Positions 1 through 8,701 of a DNA stretch of 51,875 nucleotides are shown here, in pieces. Position 1 is the first letter of the stretch; every line of letters begins with the position of its first letter. The stretch spans positions 1-51,875 of the forward strand of contig NTKG01000003.1 in the NCBI GenBank assembly GCA_002457305.1, in the 5' to 3' direction. The notes below the pieces were generated by a model. That model was not told where the DNA came from and searched no databases. It saw nothing but the letters and a program-made list of their open reading frames with translations. This DNA is from Bacteroidetes bacterium MED-G21. Its GTDB lineage: Bacteria; Bacteroidota; Bacteroidia; Flavobacteriales; UBA7430. Both the position numbers and the translations under genes were made by a program.

Positions 1-2045
1 ACCTTACATTATTTGTTAGCAACGGAGATGTAATTTTTGATTCAAATGGGACCCCATACACTGTTTCTGGTTCACAATCTGAATCGGGCGGATCACTCAC
101 AAGAATAGCATTTACATCATCGGTTCAGGGTGTATTTACAAATGGTAATTCCTATACCTCAAATATCGCATCGTGTGCTATTGAGGGTTGTACAGAGTCT
201 ACTGCTCAAAACTACATGTCTGATGCAAATACGGATGACGGATCTTGTGTTGTTTTTGGGTGTATGGACGAAAGCGCAAGTAATTTTAATTCAATAGCCA
301 ATAATGAAGATGATTCTTGTTTATACCCTGGTTGTACTGACCCTAATTATTTAGAATATGATGAAAACGCAAATACCGATGATGGCTCATGTTCTTGCGT
401 AAGCTCTGTAGAAATTAGCGTAACTACAACTTATGAAGAACCATTTGAGGCTGTCGTATCTGTCGTTGGAGACCATAACCTCTATTCTTCTGGTATTACT
501 GGTGATGATTTGATGGCTATCGCAAATTATAATTATGAGTGGGAGGAAGGTCAATATTGTTTTAATTACGGAGATCCAATGATGTGTGATGAGTTCGCAA
601 ACATTTTGAATTCCGAGATTTCTTTTGGTATTACTGGTGATGATTTGATGGCTATCGCAAATTATACTTATGAGTGGGAGGAAGGTCAATATTGTTTTAA
701 TTACGGAGATCCAATGATGTGTTATGAGTTCGCAAACATTTTGAATTCCGAGATTTCTTTTGGTGGTTCTAATTTTGAATGGTCTAATGATGAAGGTGTA
801 TTATCTACTTCAGAAGAATTTATTCTCAGCACTCCAGGAGAATATACTTTATCTCTCTCTCAAAATGGATGTGAGACACTAAATCAAAACTTTGTTGTAA
901 TAAGTGGTGAAGTAGTTTCAGGTTGTACAAATTCTACTGCAATAAATTATAATGAAGAAGCTAATTCAGATGATGGTTCTTGTATCATCGAGGGATGTAC
1001 TGATTCCATTGCATTAAACTATAATCCTTCCGCAAACCAAAATGATAATTTATGTCAATATATACTTGGGTGTACAGATAGTACCGCATATAATTTTGAC
1101 GCTGTGGCAACTCAAGATGACGGGTCTTGTGTATCGATTATTTTTGGATGTACTGATAGTACTGCTTTTAACTTTGATTCTCAAGCAAATACTGATGACG
1201 GAGCTTGTTTACCAAAAATATTTGGCTGCACTGACCAAAGTGCCTCTAACTTCAACTCTATTGCAAATACTGATGATGGCTTATGCATCCCTTATGTTCA
1301 ACTTCCTGAAGGCTGGAGTATGTTTGGGTATACATGCTTAGAGTCACTAGATGTAGTGGATGCCTTTTCTGAGATATCTGCTAGTATAGAAATTGTAAAA
1401 GATGAATGGGGGCTAGCCTACCTTCCAGCTTGGGGCTTTAGCGCATTTGATAATTTAGAATTTGGTGAGGGATACCAAATTAAAATGATAGAGAATGTTA
1501 CAGATTTTGAATTTTGTACTACAATCGCTGGAGGTGCATCTCAGAATGAATTGGATGCTGCTTATGCAGAAGGTGCAGCCTCGGTAATACCTGAAGATGG
1601 AATCAGTCAATCTGATGTAGAAGATGCTTATGCAGATGGTGTTGCATCAGTTGAAATTCCTGAATTTGAAAGATTTATTGGTGATTATTACCAAGGTGGT
1701 TATATATTGCAAATCAACGAAGATGGCACAGGTTTGGTAGTTGACATACAAGATTTAGGAGTATTTGCTTGGTATATTGCTATTGAAGAAGCTGAAAGTG
1801 CTACCTCCCAAGGCTACGACGATTGGTATCTTCCAAGTAAAGAAGAATTAGAGTTAATGTACAACACTATAGGTCAAAACGGACCGCAAGGTAATAGAGG
1901 GGTTTTTGAAAATGATTTTTATTGGTCTTCCTCGCAGTATTATGACAATAATTTCGGTGCGTGGGGCGTAGATTTCTCTGGTGGTGGTGCGGGAGGTGAC
2001 GTTATTCACAATAGTTACAGGGTTCGTGTTATTCGCGCTTTTTAA
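1..2045 (+). CDS. Large repeat-rich surface/secreted protein, 3' part (5' end outside window)
   Basis: The reading frame is open from base 3, so the ATG at 216 in the ORF track is internal and the gene starts left of the window. Visible order: about 60 residues of Ser/Thr/Gly-rich sequence; three Cys repeats of the form GCTxSxAxNYxxxANTDDGSC; a PKD/Ig-like domain (VSVVGDHNLYSS ... GGSNFEWSNDEG ... STPGEYTLSLSQNGC) interrupted by two copies of a 45-residue unit; five more Cys repeats; an LPEGWSMFGYTC segment; two related linkers (AAYAEGAASV, DAYADGVASV); and a C-terminal DUF1566/Lcl-like domain (DWYLPSKEEL ... YWSSSQY ... YRVRVIRAF). The Asp-rich Cys repeats resemble calcium-binding repeats common in marine Bacteroidetes surface proteins; adhesion or matrix function is inference. 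No type IX sorting domain is recognisable at the C terminus. A hairpin terminator follows. Certain as a gene, uncertain in role. Confidence 0.9.
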   Translation, partial: LTLFVSNGDVIFDSNGTPYTVSGSQSESGGSLTRIAFTSSVQGVFTNGNSYTSNIASCAIEGCTESTAQNYMSDANTDDGSCVVFGCMDESASNFNSIANNEDDSCLYPGCTDPNYLEYDENANTDDGSCSCVSSVEISVTTTYEEPFEAVVSVVGDHNLYSSGITGDDLMAIANYNYEWEEGQYCFNYGDPMMCDEFANILNSEISFGITGDDLMAIANYTYEWEEGQYCFNYGDPMMCYEFANILNSEISFGGSNFEWSNDEGVLSTSEEFILSTPGEYTLSLSQNGCETLNQNFVVISGEVVSGCTNSTAINYNEEANSDDGSCIIEGCTDSIALNYNPSANQNDNLCQYILGCTDSTAYNFDAVATQDDGSCVSIIFGCTDSTAFNFDSQANTDDGACLPKIFGCTDQSASNFNSIANTDDGLCIPYVQLPEGWSMFGYTCLESLDVVDAFSEISASIEIVKDEWGLAYLPAWGFSAFDNLEFGEGYQIKMIENVTDFEFCTTIAGGASQNELDAAYAEGAASVIPEDGISQSDVEDAYADGVASVEIPEFERFIGDYYQGGYILQINEDGTGLVVDIQDLGVFAWYIAIEEAESATSQGYDDWYLPSKEELELMYNTIGQNGPQGNRGVFENDFYWSSSQYYDNNFGAWGVDFSGGGAGGDVIHNSYRVRVIRAF
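492..761 (+). repeat. Two tandem 135-bp direct repeats inside the surface-protein gene
   Basis: Copy 1 is 492-626 and copy 2 is 627-761. Each encodes GITGDDLMAIANY..., 45 residues. I see two base differences between copies (codons AAT/ACT and GAT/TAT, giving N/T and D/Y), so the duplication is recent or maintained by conversion. The unit length is a multiple of three, so frame is kept. Confidence 0.95.
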
Positions 2046-2067
2046 CAATTTTAAGTATAAATACTGA

Positions 2068-2099
2068 AAAAAGCCACTCTAAAAGGGTGGCTTCTTTTA
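2068..2099 (+). terminator. Rho-independent terminator after the surface-protein gene
   Basis: AAGCCACTCT, a short AAA loop, then AGGGTGGCTT forms a 10-bp stem with one G-T pair, followed by CTTTT. It lies about 25 bp past the stop codon. Confidence 0.85.
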
Positions 2100-2396
2100 T
2101 GATATCTAAACTCAAAAAATAATTGATTTAACAATCTTCCACCCCTAATTACCCATCTATCCAAGCAAATTAAATTAATGTGTTAAATCAATTTTATTCA
2201 ATTTATATCGTACTATTTTATGTGGTAGTTTGATGAGAATATTATTCTCTCTATTTAGAATGAAAAAGTCTAATTATAAATTATTTTGACAAGAATATTT
2301 ATCAAAAATGAAGTGATTTAAGTCTTATTTTTGATTTTGTTAATCACTCTATAACCCCTATAAAACCTCAGAAAAAGGACTCGAAGAGGCTAAAAT
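2100..2396. other. AT-rich intergenic spacer, no gene seen
   Basis: Convergent spacer between the surface-protein terminator and the glmS stop codon. No ORF, tRNA or strong hairpin is apparent; a weak 7-bp inverted repeat (AGTGATT / AATCACT) lies near 2310-2350. No obvious glmS terminator was found. Confidence 0.6.
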
Positions 2397-4238
2397 CTAC
2401 TCAACTGTAACCGACTTTGCTAAATTACGAGGCTGGTCTACATGACAGCCTCTCATTACTGCAATATGATACGAAATCAATTGTAAAGGAATAGTGGTAA
2501 GGAGTGGGCTTAACCGTTCATCTACCTCTGGTATTTCAATCACGTGATCGGCAATTTTACTGACAACAGAGTCTCCGTCATTTACAATGGCAATGATTTT
2601 TCCGTTTCTTGCTTTAATTTCCTGAATGTTACTAACCACTTTTTCGTAATGCTCGGTTTTTATTGCAACCACAACGGTAGGCATGTCTGCATCTATTAAA
2701 GCAATCGGACCGTGTTTCATCTCCGCTGCTGGGTAGCCCTCTGCGTGGATATAAGAAATCTCTTTAAGCTTTAAAGCGCCTTCTAGTGCTACTGGAAAGT
2801 TTATACCCCTGCCTAAGAACAAACAGTTTGAGACATCTTTATAAACTGAGGCAATGTGCTTCGATTGCGCGTCTAGATTAAGTGTTTGCTGAACTTTTTT
2901 GGGAATTGCATTCAACTCTCTAATCAGCTTTCTATATAGTTTTTTAGAAATCGACCCCTTTTTTTCAGCCAGGCTCATCGCAATCAAAGTAAATAATGTT
3001 ACTTGTGCAGTAAATGCTTTTGTTGAGGCCACACCAATTTCTGGCCCTGCATGCGTGTAAGCACCTATGTGGGCTTCTCTGGCGATGCTTGACCCAACAA
3101 CATTACAAATACCAAAAATAGTTGCTCCTTTAGCTTTAGCTAACTGTATCGCAGAAAGAGTGTCTGCGGTTTCGCCAGACTGTGATACAGCAATTACAAT
3201 GTCTCGCTCAGTGATAATGGGGTTTCTATATCTAAACTCTGATGCGTATTCAACCTCAACCGGAATACGAGCGAGGCCTTCAATTAAATACTCAGCAACC
3301 AAGCCGGCGTGCCAAGAGGTTCCGCAAGCAACAATAACGATGCGGTCTGCATTCAAGAATTTTTTTTCGTACTGATTGAGGGCGTTTATACTAATGTTGT
3401 TTTTATCGACAATCAAGCGACCTCTAAGGGTATCAAAAATAGATTTAGGCTGCTCATTTACCTCCTTCAACATAAAATGGTCGTAACCGGCTTTTTCTAT
3501 AGACTCTATTTCTAAGGCCAGCTCTTGAATGTATGGGCGAATCAATTTGTTAGCAATCGTTCTTATTTCTAATCCTTTTTTCAATGAAATTAAAGCAACT
3601 TCTTCTTCTTCCAGGTAAACGGCTTGGTTGGTATATTCAATAAAGGGGGTTGCGTCGGAAGCAATGTAGTACTCACCGGTACCAATACCAATAACTAAGG
3701 GGCTCCCTTTTTTTGCAACAACTATTTGATCATTGTTGCCTTCTTCAATAACTGCTATGGCATAAGCGCCAACTACCTGATTTAAAGCAATGCGAACAGC
3801 TTCGGCCAAAGAAACTTCTGTGTGCAGCAACACATCTTCTATTAAATTCACCAGAACCTCAGTATCTGTTTCGCTTTCAAAAGTGTAACCACGCTTTAAA
3901 AGACCTTCTTTTATTGAGGCATAATTCTCAATAATACCGTTGTGAATAATTGCTATACGTCCTGAATTAGAATAGTGCGGATGAGAGTTGATATCGTTTG
4001 GGGAGCCGTGTGTTGCCCAGCGGGTGTGACCAATACCTAATGAAGATTGGGGATCTGCATCTAATACAAGGTTTTCCATTTCGGCAACTTTACCTTGCTT
4101 TTTAAAAACCTCTATTCGGGAATCATTTATTATAGCAATCCCCGAACTATCGTAGCCGCGGTACTCTAGCCTCTTTAAACCTTTAATTAAAACCGGGGGC
4201 GCTTGCTTATCACCAATATAACCAACTATTCCACACAT
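2397..4238 (-). CDS. glmS: Glutamine--fructose-6-phosphate aminotransferase (isomerizing)
   Basis: Cytosolic enzyme making glucosamine-6-phosphate from fructose-6-phosphate and glutamine, the first committed step to UDP-GlcNAc for peptidoglycan and lipid A. The 613-residue length is normal. The N terminus MCGIVGYIGD places the catalytic Cys at position 2 of an Ntn-type glutaminase domain (GHTRWATHG and HNGIIENY follow). Two SIS domains make up the second half (VACGTSWHAGL, SQSGETADTL, LGRGINFPVALEGALKLKE, EMKHGPIAL), and the protein ends in the usual AKSVTVE. It is last in a minus-strand run after the glgA-like and DUF4270 genes, a neighbourhood common in Flavobacteriia. No glmS ribozyme or other regulatory RNA was noticed in its 30-bp leader. 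Confidence 0.98.
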   Translation of the reverse strand: MCGIVGYIGDKQAPPVLIKGLKRLEYRGYDSSGIAIINDSRIEVFKKQGKVAEMENLVLDADPQSSLGIGHTRWATHGSPNDINSHPHYSNSGRIAIIHNGIIENYASIKEGLLKRGYTFESETDTEVLVNLIEDVLLHTEVSLAEAVRIALNQVVGAYAIAVIEEGNNDQIVVAKKGSPLVIGIGTGEYYIASDATPFIEYTNQAVYLEEEEVALISLKKGLEIRTIANKLIRPYIQELALEIESIEKAGYDHFMLKEVNEQPKSIFDTLRGRLIVDKNNISINALNQYEKKFLNADRIVIVACGTSWHAGLVAEYLIEGLARIPVEVEYASEFRYRNPIITERDIVIAVSQSGETADTLSAIQLAKAKGATIFGICNVVGSSIAREAHIGAYTHAGPEIGVASTKAFTAQVTLFTLIAMSLAEKKGSISKKLYRKLIRELNAIPKKVQQTLNLDAQSKHIASVYKDVSNCLFLGRGINFPVALEGALKLKEISYIHAEGYPAAEMKHGPIALIDADMPTVVVAIKTEHYEKVVSNIQEIKARNGKIIAIVNDGDSVVSKIADHVIEIPEVDERLSPLLTTIPLQLISYHIAVMRGCHVDQPRNLAKSVTVE

Positions 4239-4268
4239 TTAATATGTTCTTTAAAATTATCTCTATCG

Positions 4269-5546
4269 TTAATGAGAAACCAACAAGTTTAATCGAAGCC
4301 CCACACTGTCTACAGAATGATTATTAATGATAACTCGCTCTGGTTGTGAAACAGAAATCGGCACATATAGCGCCAACCTATTTGAATAACCCTCCTGAAC
4401 AACCTTATGAATATAACGTGCTATATTAAATGTATACGTTTGGGCTGACTCATTTTTATTGCCATCAAAATAACTGCTTCCCAGAACGTTTTGGTCTTCC
4501 GTTAGAACCTCTAAATTTCCATCGCTGTTAACCGCGGCTAAGCCCAACTTTTCGGGACTTGAAAAAATACTATCTGCTTCGGTTGAAATATAAGGAATGG
4601 TTAATTCTGCACTATGAAAAACATAATTAGAATCTTTTAAACTCTTGAGGTCAGGTAGTTCAATATAGGTTCTTAAGCCAACGCTACCTTGAACATATGA
4701 CTGAGAGACATATTCCATGTCTAGTGCTGTTTCTATTTCAGTCGCAGAATAATCGTGTGCCCACCGCGTCATTCTGTCTGTACTACTATTTATTTGGAAG
4801 TCGTAAGACAAAGAGTCTGACGTCTCGTTATGGTAATATATCGTTAGTTTACTGTTTTCAGCTAACAAATCAAGTTCTAATAGCAGGCCGCTTCCGGGGC
4901 CTTGGTCTGCCGAAACATACAAGCCGTTAAAAAGGCTCTGAAAAGCGTCGTTATCTGTGTAGTTTGCGGTGTCTGCATCTAATATGTGCTGAGCAAAGGT
5001 GTTTGAAAGCTTTACTTTTAGCTCAGAATTAACAATAGACTGAAGGGTCTGTTGGGGCTCATTAAGAAGTTGAGGGTCAAAATCAAAATCATCTGTAGAA
5101 TAAATGTTAACCGAACTCTCAACATCTAAACCCTCTGTTGTTGTGGTTTCTATTGTCTCTAGCATTTCTCTTACGCTAATGCTCAAAGGGGAAAGGGTGT
5201 CGCCATAATAGCTCGCTATATCTAAATATAACACAATTGAGTCTGCTTGAGCAGAGCTCCCAAAGTCAACATCTGTCGAAGGAATGCGAAATTCTGTATA
5301 TAAAGATGCTGTTGTGTTTCCAAAATAAGGATCCTGTATAGATCCAATAAAAGATGTGGGCCGGTTTAAGGTTGATAATGAGTCTTCCCTTACGGTAGAG
5401 ATTTTAATTTCTTGATCATCAAAAGAAAAGACCTCTAGGTCGTCAGACACAACCAATTGAGATCCCAACTCATTCCACTCTTTTTTACATGCGGTAAAAA
5501 GAACAACTACAGCCAATATGGCTATAGATCTAAGTGTGTATTTCAT
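4269..5546 (-). CDS. DUF4270-type lipoprotein
   Basis: 425 residues with a lipoprotein signal peptide (MKYTLRSIAILAVVVLFTAC, lipobox LFTAC), so probably anchored in the inner or outer membrane facing the periplasm or the surface. The rest is beta-rich without catalytic motifs; phrases such as DSIVLYLDI and AELTIPYIS recur in the Bacteroidetes DUF4270 family. Function of the family is unknown to me. It sits 5 bp after the glgA-like gene and 30 bp before glmS, so the three are likely cotranscribed. The family call rests on sequence feel and synteny rather than on a search. Confidence 0.75.
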   Translation of the reverse strand: MKYTLRSIAILAVVVLFTACKKEWNELGSQLVVSDDLEVFSFDDQEIKISTVREDSLSTLNRPTSFIGSIQDPYFGNTTASLYTEFRIPSTDVDFGSSAQADSIVLYLDIASYYGDTLSPLSISVREMLETIETTTTEGLDVESSVNIYSTDDFDFDPQLLNEPQQTLQSIVNSELKVKLSNTFAQHILDADTANYTDNDAFQSLFNGLYVSADQGPGSGLLLELDLLAENSKLTIYYHNETSDSLSYDFQINSSTDRMTRWAHDYSATEIETALDMEYVSQSYVQGSVGLRTYIELPDLKSLKDSNYVFHSAELTIPYISTEADSIFSSPEKLGLAAVNSDGNLEVLTEDQNVLGSSYFDGNKNESAQTYTFNIARYIHKVVQEGYSNRLALYVPISVSQPERVIINNHSVDSVGLRLNLLVSH

Positions 5547-5551
5547 ATAAA

Positions 5552-6358
5552 TTATTCCTCAAACAAGGTTTCGTAAAAAGGCTTGTACTGCTCCTTATAT
5601 TCGCCATCTGCATACTCTAGGGTTGGCAACTTAGAATCCTCAATGAGCTTTAATAGGTCTTCATCAAGTTCTGTACTACCCTTAATAACAGCGTCTGAGT
5701 AATTTAATGCCGTTTCTGCTAGCTTTTTATAGTCTACTTTTTCAAATCCGGCAAGATCCTCTTCGCTGTAACCGTCAAACTTTAGCTTATCTGTTAGCCC
5801 ATCACTTAGGGTTCCTTCGAAAGACTGGTTGTAAAGGGAAACAACAATTTTGGTTTTCTCAAAAATAGGGTCGTCGTGATAAAACTTTTTCAAATACATC
5901 GGCAAAAAGCTCGCCATCCAACCATTACAGTGAATAACGTCTGGAGACCAACCCAGTTTTTTAACAGACTCTATGACTCCTCGACAAAAGAAAAGTGCGC
6001 GCTCATCATTGTCTGAATAAAAAGCTCCTTTTTTGTCTTCTGTTGTAAACTTGCGTTTGAAATATTCTTCGTTATCTATAAAGTATACTTGCATTCTCGC
6101 TTGTGGTATTGACGCCACCTTAATGATTAGGGGTTGGTCAATATCGTTAACAATTAGGTTCATCCCTGAAAGTCGGATGACCTCATGTAGTTGGTGTCTT
6201 CTTTCATTAATACACCCAAAGCGAGGCATAAACAATCTAACATCTATTCCAGATTCATTCATTGCTTGTGGCAAAAACCGAGAGGTTTTAGACAAATCGT
6301 TCTCCGGTAAATACGGGGTTATTTCTTGTGAAACGTATAATATTCTTTTCTTAACCAT
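5552..6358 (-). CDS. Short glycogen/starch synthase-like protein (GT5 N-terminal half only)
   Basis: 268 residues that resemble the N-terminal catalytic half of GT5 glycogen synthases: KKRILYVSQEITPYLPE at the start, DVRLFMPRFGCINERRHQLHEVIRL, and a PDVIHCNGWMASFLPMYLKK block. Full-length GlgA is about 480 residues or more; the C-terminal GT1 nucleotide-sugar-binding half is absent, and the ORF is intact rather than broken. Short versions like this beside panC and glmS are usual in Flavobacteriia, so it is unlikely to be a local pseudogene. Glycogen synthesis should not be assumed; a partner subunit or another role is possible. It is transcribed divergently from panC with a TAnnTTTG promoter 36 bp upstream. 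Confidence 0.8.
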   Translation of the reverse strand: MVKKRILYVSQEITPYLPENDLSKTSRFLPQAMNESGIDVRLFMPRFGCINERRHQLHEVIRLSGMNLIVNDIDQPLIIKVASIPQARMQVYFIDNEEYFKRKFTTEDKKGAFYSDNDERALFFCRGVIESVKKLGWSPDVIHCNGWMASFLPMYLKKFYHDDPIFEKTKIVVSLYNQSFEGTLSDGLTDKLKFDGYSEEDLAGFEKVDYKKLAETALNYSDAVIKGSTELDEDLLKLIEDSKLPTLEYADGEYKEQYKPFYETLFEE

Positions 6359-6393
6359 GGCCCAACTTTCTTTTTAATCATAAAACAAACACA

Positions 6394-6401
6394 CAAAAAT
6401 A
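6394..6401 (-). promoter_or_regulatory. Putative sigma-A -7 box for the glgA-DUF4270-glmS run
   Basis: Minus-strand TATTTTTG matches the Bacteroidetes TAnnTTTG box 35-36 bp before the start codon. The -33 element is weak. Confidence 0.55.
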
Positions 6402-6468
6402 CAAAATTTTATCCACTTTATTAAGTTTTTCAGTAGCTTTAGCTCCATTTTGCAATATTTTACGGTGC

Positions 6469-7317
6469 ATGAAAATTATTTCAAGCGTATACGAATTAAC
6501 TCTTTTTCTGGGTAAGCATTCAAAAAAGATGTCACTTGGATTTGTTCCAACGATGGGCGCACTTCATCAAGGCCACCTTAGCTTGTTAAAAAAATCACGC
6601 TCTCAAAACGAGCTTAGCCTATGTTCTATTTTTATAAATCCAACTCAATTTAACAACAAGGCTGACTTAAAAAACTATCCCAGCAGACTTAAAGAAGACA
6701 TAAAGTTATTAGGTGCGGCTGGATGCGATGTGGTGTTTACACCACCAGTCTCTGAAATATACCCTGGTGGGTTGCCGTCCGAAGAATATGATTTTGGGCA
6801 ACTCGATAAAGTGATGGAAGGTGTTCAGCGTCCGGGTCACTTTAATGGTGTGGCAATGGTGGTGGCTCGATTCTTCGAAATCATCCAGCCACAAAGAGCC
6901 TACTTTGGCGAAAAGGACTATCAACAACTCGCGATCATTCGGTCACTTGCTGCACAAAAGTTCAAAAATATTGAAATCGTTTCTTGCCCTACCTTGCGCG
7001 AAAAAAGTGGCTTAGCAATGAGCTCTCGAAATTTACTTCTTAACGAGCGTTATCAAATTGCTGCGCAAAGAATATACCAGCGCTTGTTGTCTGTTAAAAA
7101 GCGCGCAAAGAACGCTAACGTTGCAGAGCTTGAGTTGTGGGTCGCAAATGAATTTAAAAAAGATGGTGACCTGGTTCTTGAATATTTTGAAATAGTAGAT
7201 GCAAAAAGCTTAAAAAAAAGCACGGGTTGGTCTGATTTTCCAGAGCACGTCGCTTGTCTTGCTGTTTTTGCCGGAACCACGCGTTTAATTGATAACATTT
7301 TATTAAAAATTAATTAA
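6469..7317 (+). CDS. panC: Pantothenate synthetase (pantoate--beta-alanine ligase)
   Basis: Cytosolic enzyme joining pantoate and beta-alanine with ATP to give pantothenate for CoA synthesis. 282 residues, normal length. The nucleotidyltransferase motif PTMGALHQGH lies at residues 27-36 (HxGH class signature), INPTQFN and YFGEKDYQQL are the usual substrate-loop blocks, and GLAMSSRN is the KMSKS-like loop. It is 18 bp upstream of panD, the enzyme that supplies beta-alanine, so the two steps are probably cotranscribed. The start ATG is the first in frame and aligns with the family start. Confidence 0.97.
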   Translation: MKIISSVYELTLFLGKHSKKMSLGFVPTMGALHQGHLSLLKKSRSQNELSLCSIFINPTQFNNKADLKNYPSRLKEDIKLLGAAGCDVVFTPPVSEIYPGGLPSEEYDFGQLDKVMEGVQRPGHFNGVAMVVARFFEIIQPQRAYFGEKDYQQLAIIRSLAAQKFKNIEIVSCPTLREKSGLAMSSRNLLLNERYQIAAQRIYQRLLSVKKRAKNANVAELELWVANEFKKDGDLVLEYFEIVDAKSLKKSTGWSDFPEHVACLAVFAGTTRLIDNILLKIN

Positions 7318-7335
7318 AATGTCTAATTTTGAACC

Positions 7336-7686
7336 ATGCAAATAGAGGTTGTAAAATCAAAGATTCATCGCGTTAAGATTACCCAAGCCAATTTAAACTA
7401 CATTGGGAGTATTACCATTGATGAAAAACTCATGGAAGCATCTAACATTGTTGAAGGAGAAAAGGTGCAGGTGGTTAATATAAATAATGGTGAGCGGTTG
7501 GAAACCTATGTTATTAAGGGGGTGCCTCGCTCTGGGGAAGTTTGTATGAATGGCCCGGCGGCTCGAAAAGTTCAATCAGGCGACTTGGTCATTATCATCA
7601 CTTATGCTAGTATGAGTATTAAGGAAGCTAAAGCTTTTAAGCCAACCTTAATTTTTCCAAACGAAGAAACCAACACTCTAGACTAA
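7336..7686 (+). CDS. panD: Aspartate 1-decarboxylase
   Basis: Pyruvoyl-dependent enzyme converting L-aspartate to beta-alanine for pantothenate synthesis. 116 residues, as expected. [10 protein letters not shown] contains the Gly-Ser self-cleavage site that generates the pyruvoyl group (Ser25 class). [12 protein letters not shown] and [18 protein letters not shown] are typical conserved blocks. It follows panC by 18 bp and ends one base before the flippase-like gene, suggesting translational coupling. The HR residues near the N terminus (SKIHRVKIT) are also family-typical. Confidence 0.97.
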   Translation: MQIEVVKSKIHRVKITQANLNYIGSITIDEKLMEASNIVEGEKVQVVNINNGERLETYVIKGVPRSGEVCMNGPAARKVQSGDLVIIITYASMSIKEAKAFKPTLIFPNEETNTLD

Positions 7687-7687
7687 T

Positions 7688-8701
7688 ATGAAGGATAAAC
7701 TTCTTTCTGTCTTTAAATATCTTTTCTTTTTAATCTTAGGGGGCGGCATTTTATACCTTGTCTTAAAAGGTAAAGATCTTAATAAAATGCTTGAAGATTT
7801 AAAAAGTGCAGAATACAAGTATCTCGTTGCCTCAATGGTCTTTGGTTACGCAGCATATCTTTTTCGTGCACTAAGATGGGTGTTGTTACTTAAAACGATG
7901 AGCTATAAAACGAGTGTTGGCCATGCAACTCACGCTATTGCCGTGGGTTATGTTGCAAATGTCATTTTTCCAAGAGCTGGCGAAATTGTTCGATGCACAA
8001 GTCTTTATAAGGTTACTGGTATTCCGGTAAACAAACTTTTTGGAACAGTGCTCTTGGAGCGTACTATTGATTTAGTGATGTTGGTTGCTTGTATTGCCAT
8101 GGGGTTTGCGTTAAAATATAATGAGCTAAGTTCTTTCCTCGGGTCGGTTAGCGGAGGGGCTGGTTCTGGACATATTAGCAATACAAAGCTGCTTTTGATT
8201 GTTTCCTTATTTATCATTTTAGGCGGGCTGTATTTTTTTCGTGAACAACTAAAACAGAGCAAGCTTTACCGAAAAGTCGTATCGCTTGGTATGGGTGTTA
8301 AAGAGGGGTTTCAGACCGCATACTTTATGAGACAAAAAGAATTATTTGTTTTACACACCCTTCTTATTTGGTTAATGTACCTATTAATGACATACATCTG
8401 CTTCTTTAGCATTCCCGAAACCTCTAATCTGCGTTTTTTAGATGGGCTTTACATTATGGTTATAGGTGGCCTCGGAATGATTGTTCCCGTCCAGGGTGGC
8501 TTGGGCCCATATCATGCAGCCGTAACCTTAGGAATTGTAAGCCTGGGGTTGTCAGAAACGACCGGTATAACACTTGCGGTGTTAATACACACCGCGCAAT
8601 CAATAATGATTCTCATCACAGGAATTATTGCCGCAATTGTTTTATCTTTCGCTAAAAGAAAAGCTGTGCTCAATGAACCAAATAAGTCGTCTTCAGTCTA
8701 A
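7688..8701 (+). CDS. Lysylphosphatidylglycerol synthase TM-like / flippase-like membrane protein
   Basis: 337 residues with about eight hydrophobic segments, beginning MKDKLLSVFKYLFFLILGGGILYLVLKG. ALRWVLLLKTM, FPRAGEIVRCTSLYK, TVLLERTIDLVML and the GGLGMIVPVQGGLGPYHAAV block are characteristic of the UPF0104/LPG-synthase transmembrane family (Pfam LPG_synthase_TM). There is no soluble transferase domain, so it is not a complete MprF. An inner-membrane lipid flippase or transfer role is known for relatives; the substrate here is unknown. It overlaps the next gene by about 29 bp, consistent with one transcript from panC to radA. Confidence 0.88.
   Translation: MKDKLLSVFKYLFFLILGGGILYLVLKGKDLNKMLEDLKSAEYKYLVASMVFGYAAYLFRALRWVLLLKTMSYKTSVGHATHAIAVGYVANVIFPRAGEIVRCTSLYKVTGIPVNKLFGTVLLERTIDLVMLVACIAMGFALKYNELSSFLGSVSGGAGSGHISNTKLLLIVSLFIILGGLYFFREQLKQSKLYRKVVSLGMGVKEGFQTAYFMRQKELFVLHTLLIWLMYLLMTYICFFSIPETSNLRFLDGLYIMVIGGLGMIVPVQGGLGPYHAAVTLGIVSLGLSETTGITLAVLIHTAQSIMILITGIIAAIVLSFAKRKAVLNEPNKSSSV

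Noticed and set aside
387-689. 100-residue minus-strand ORF with internal repeats
   Set aside because: Shadow of the tandem duplication in the surface-protein gene; its repeats arise from the 135-bp units.
1-2045. Regular Cys repeats as a CRISPR-like or DNA repeat array
   Set aside because: Periodicity is at protein level (about 21-23-residue calcium-type repeats) with diverged DNA, and there are no spacers.
2541-2546. CACGTG core inside glmS as another parS site
   Set aside because: Flanks (CAAT/ATCG) do not extend the palindrome to the parS consensus.
4239-4268. glmS ribozyme or other regulatory RNA upstream of glmS
   Set aside because: The leader is only 30 bp within an operon; no room or conserved core.
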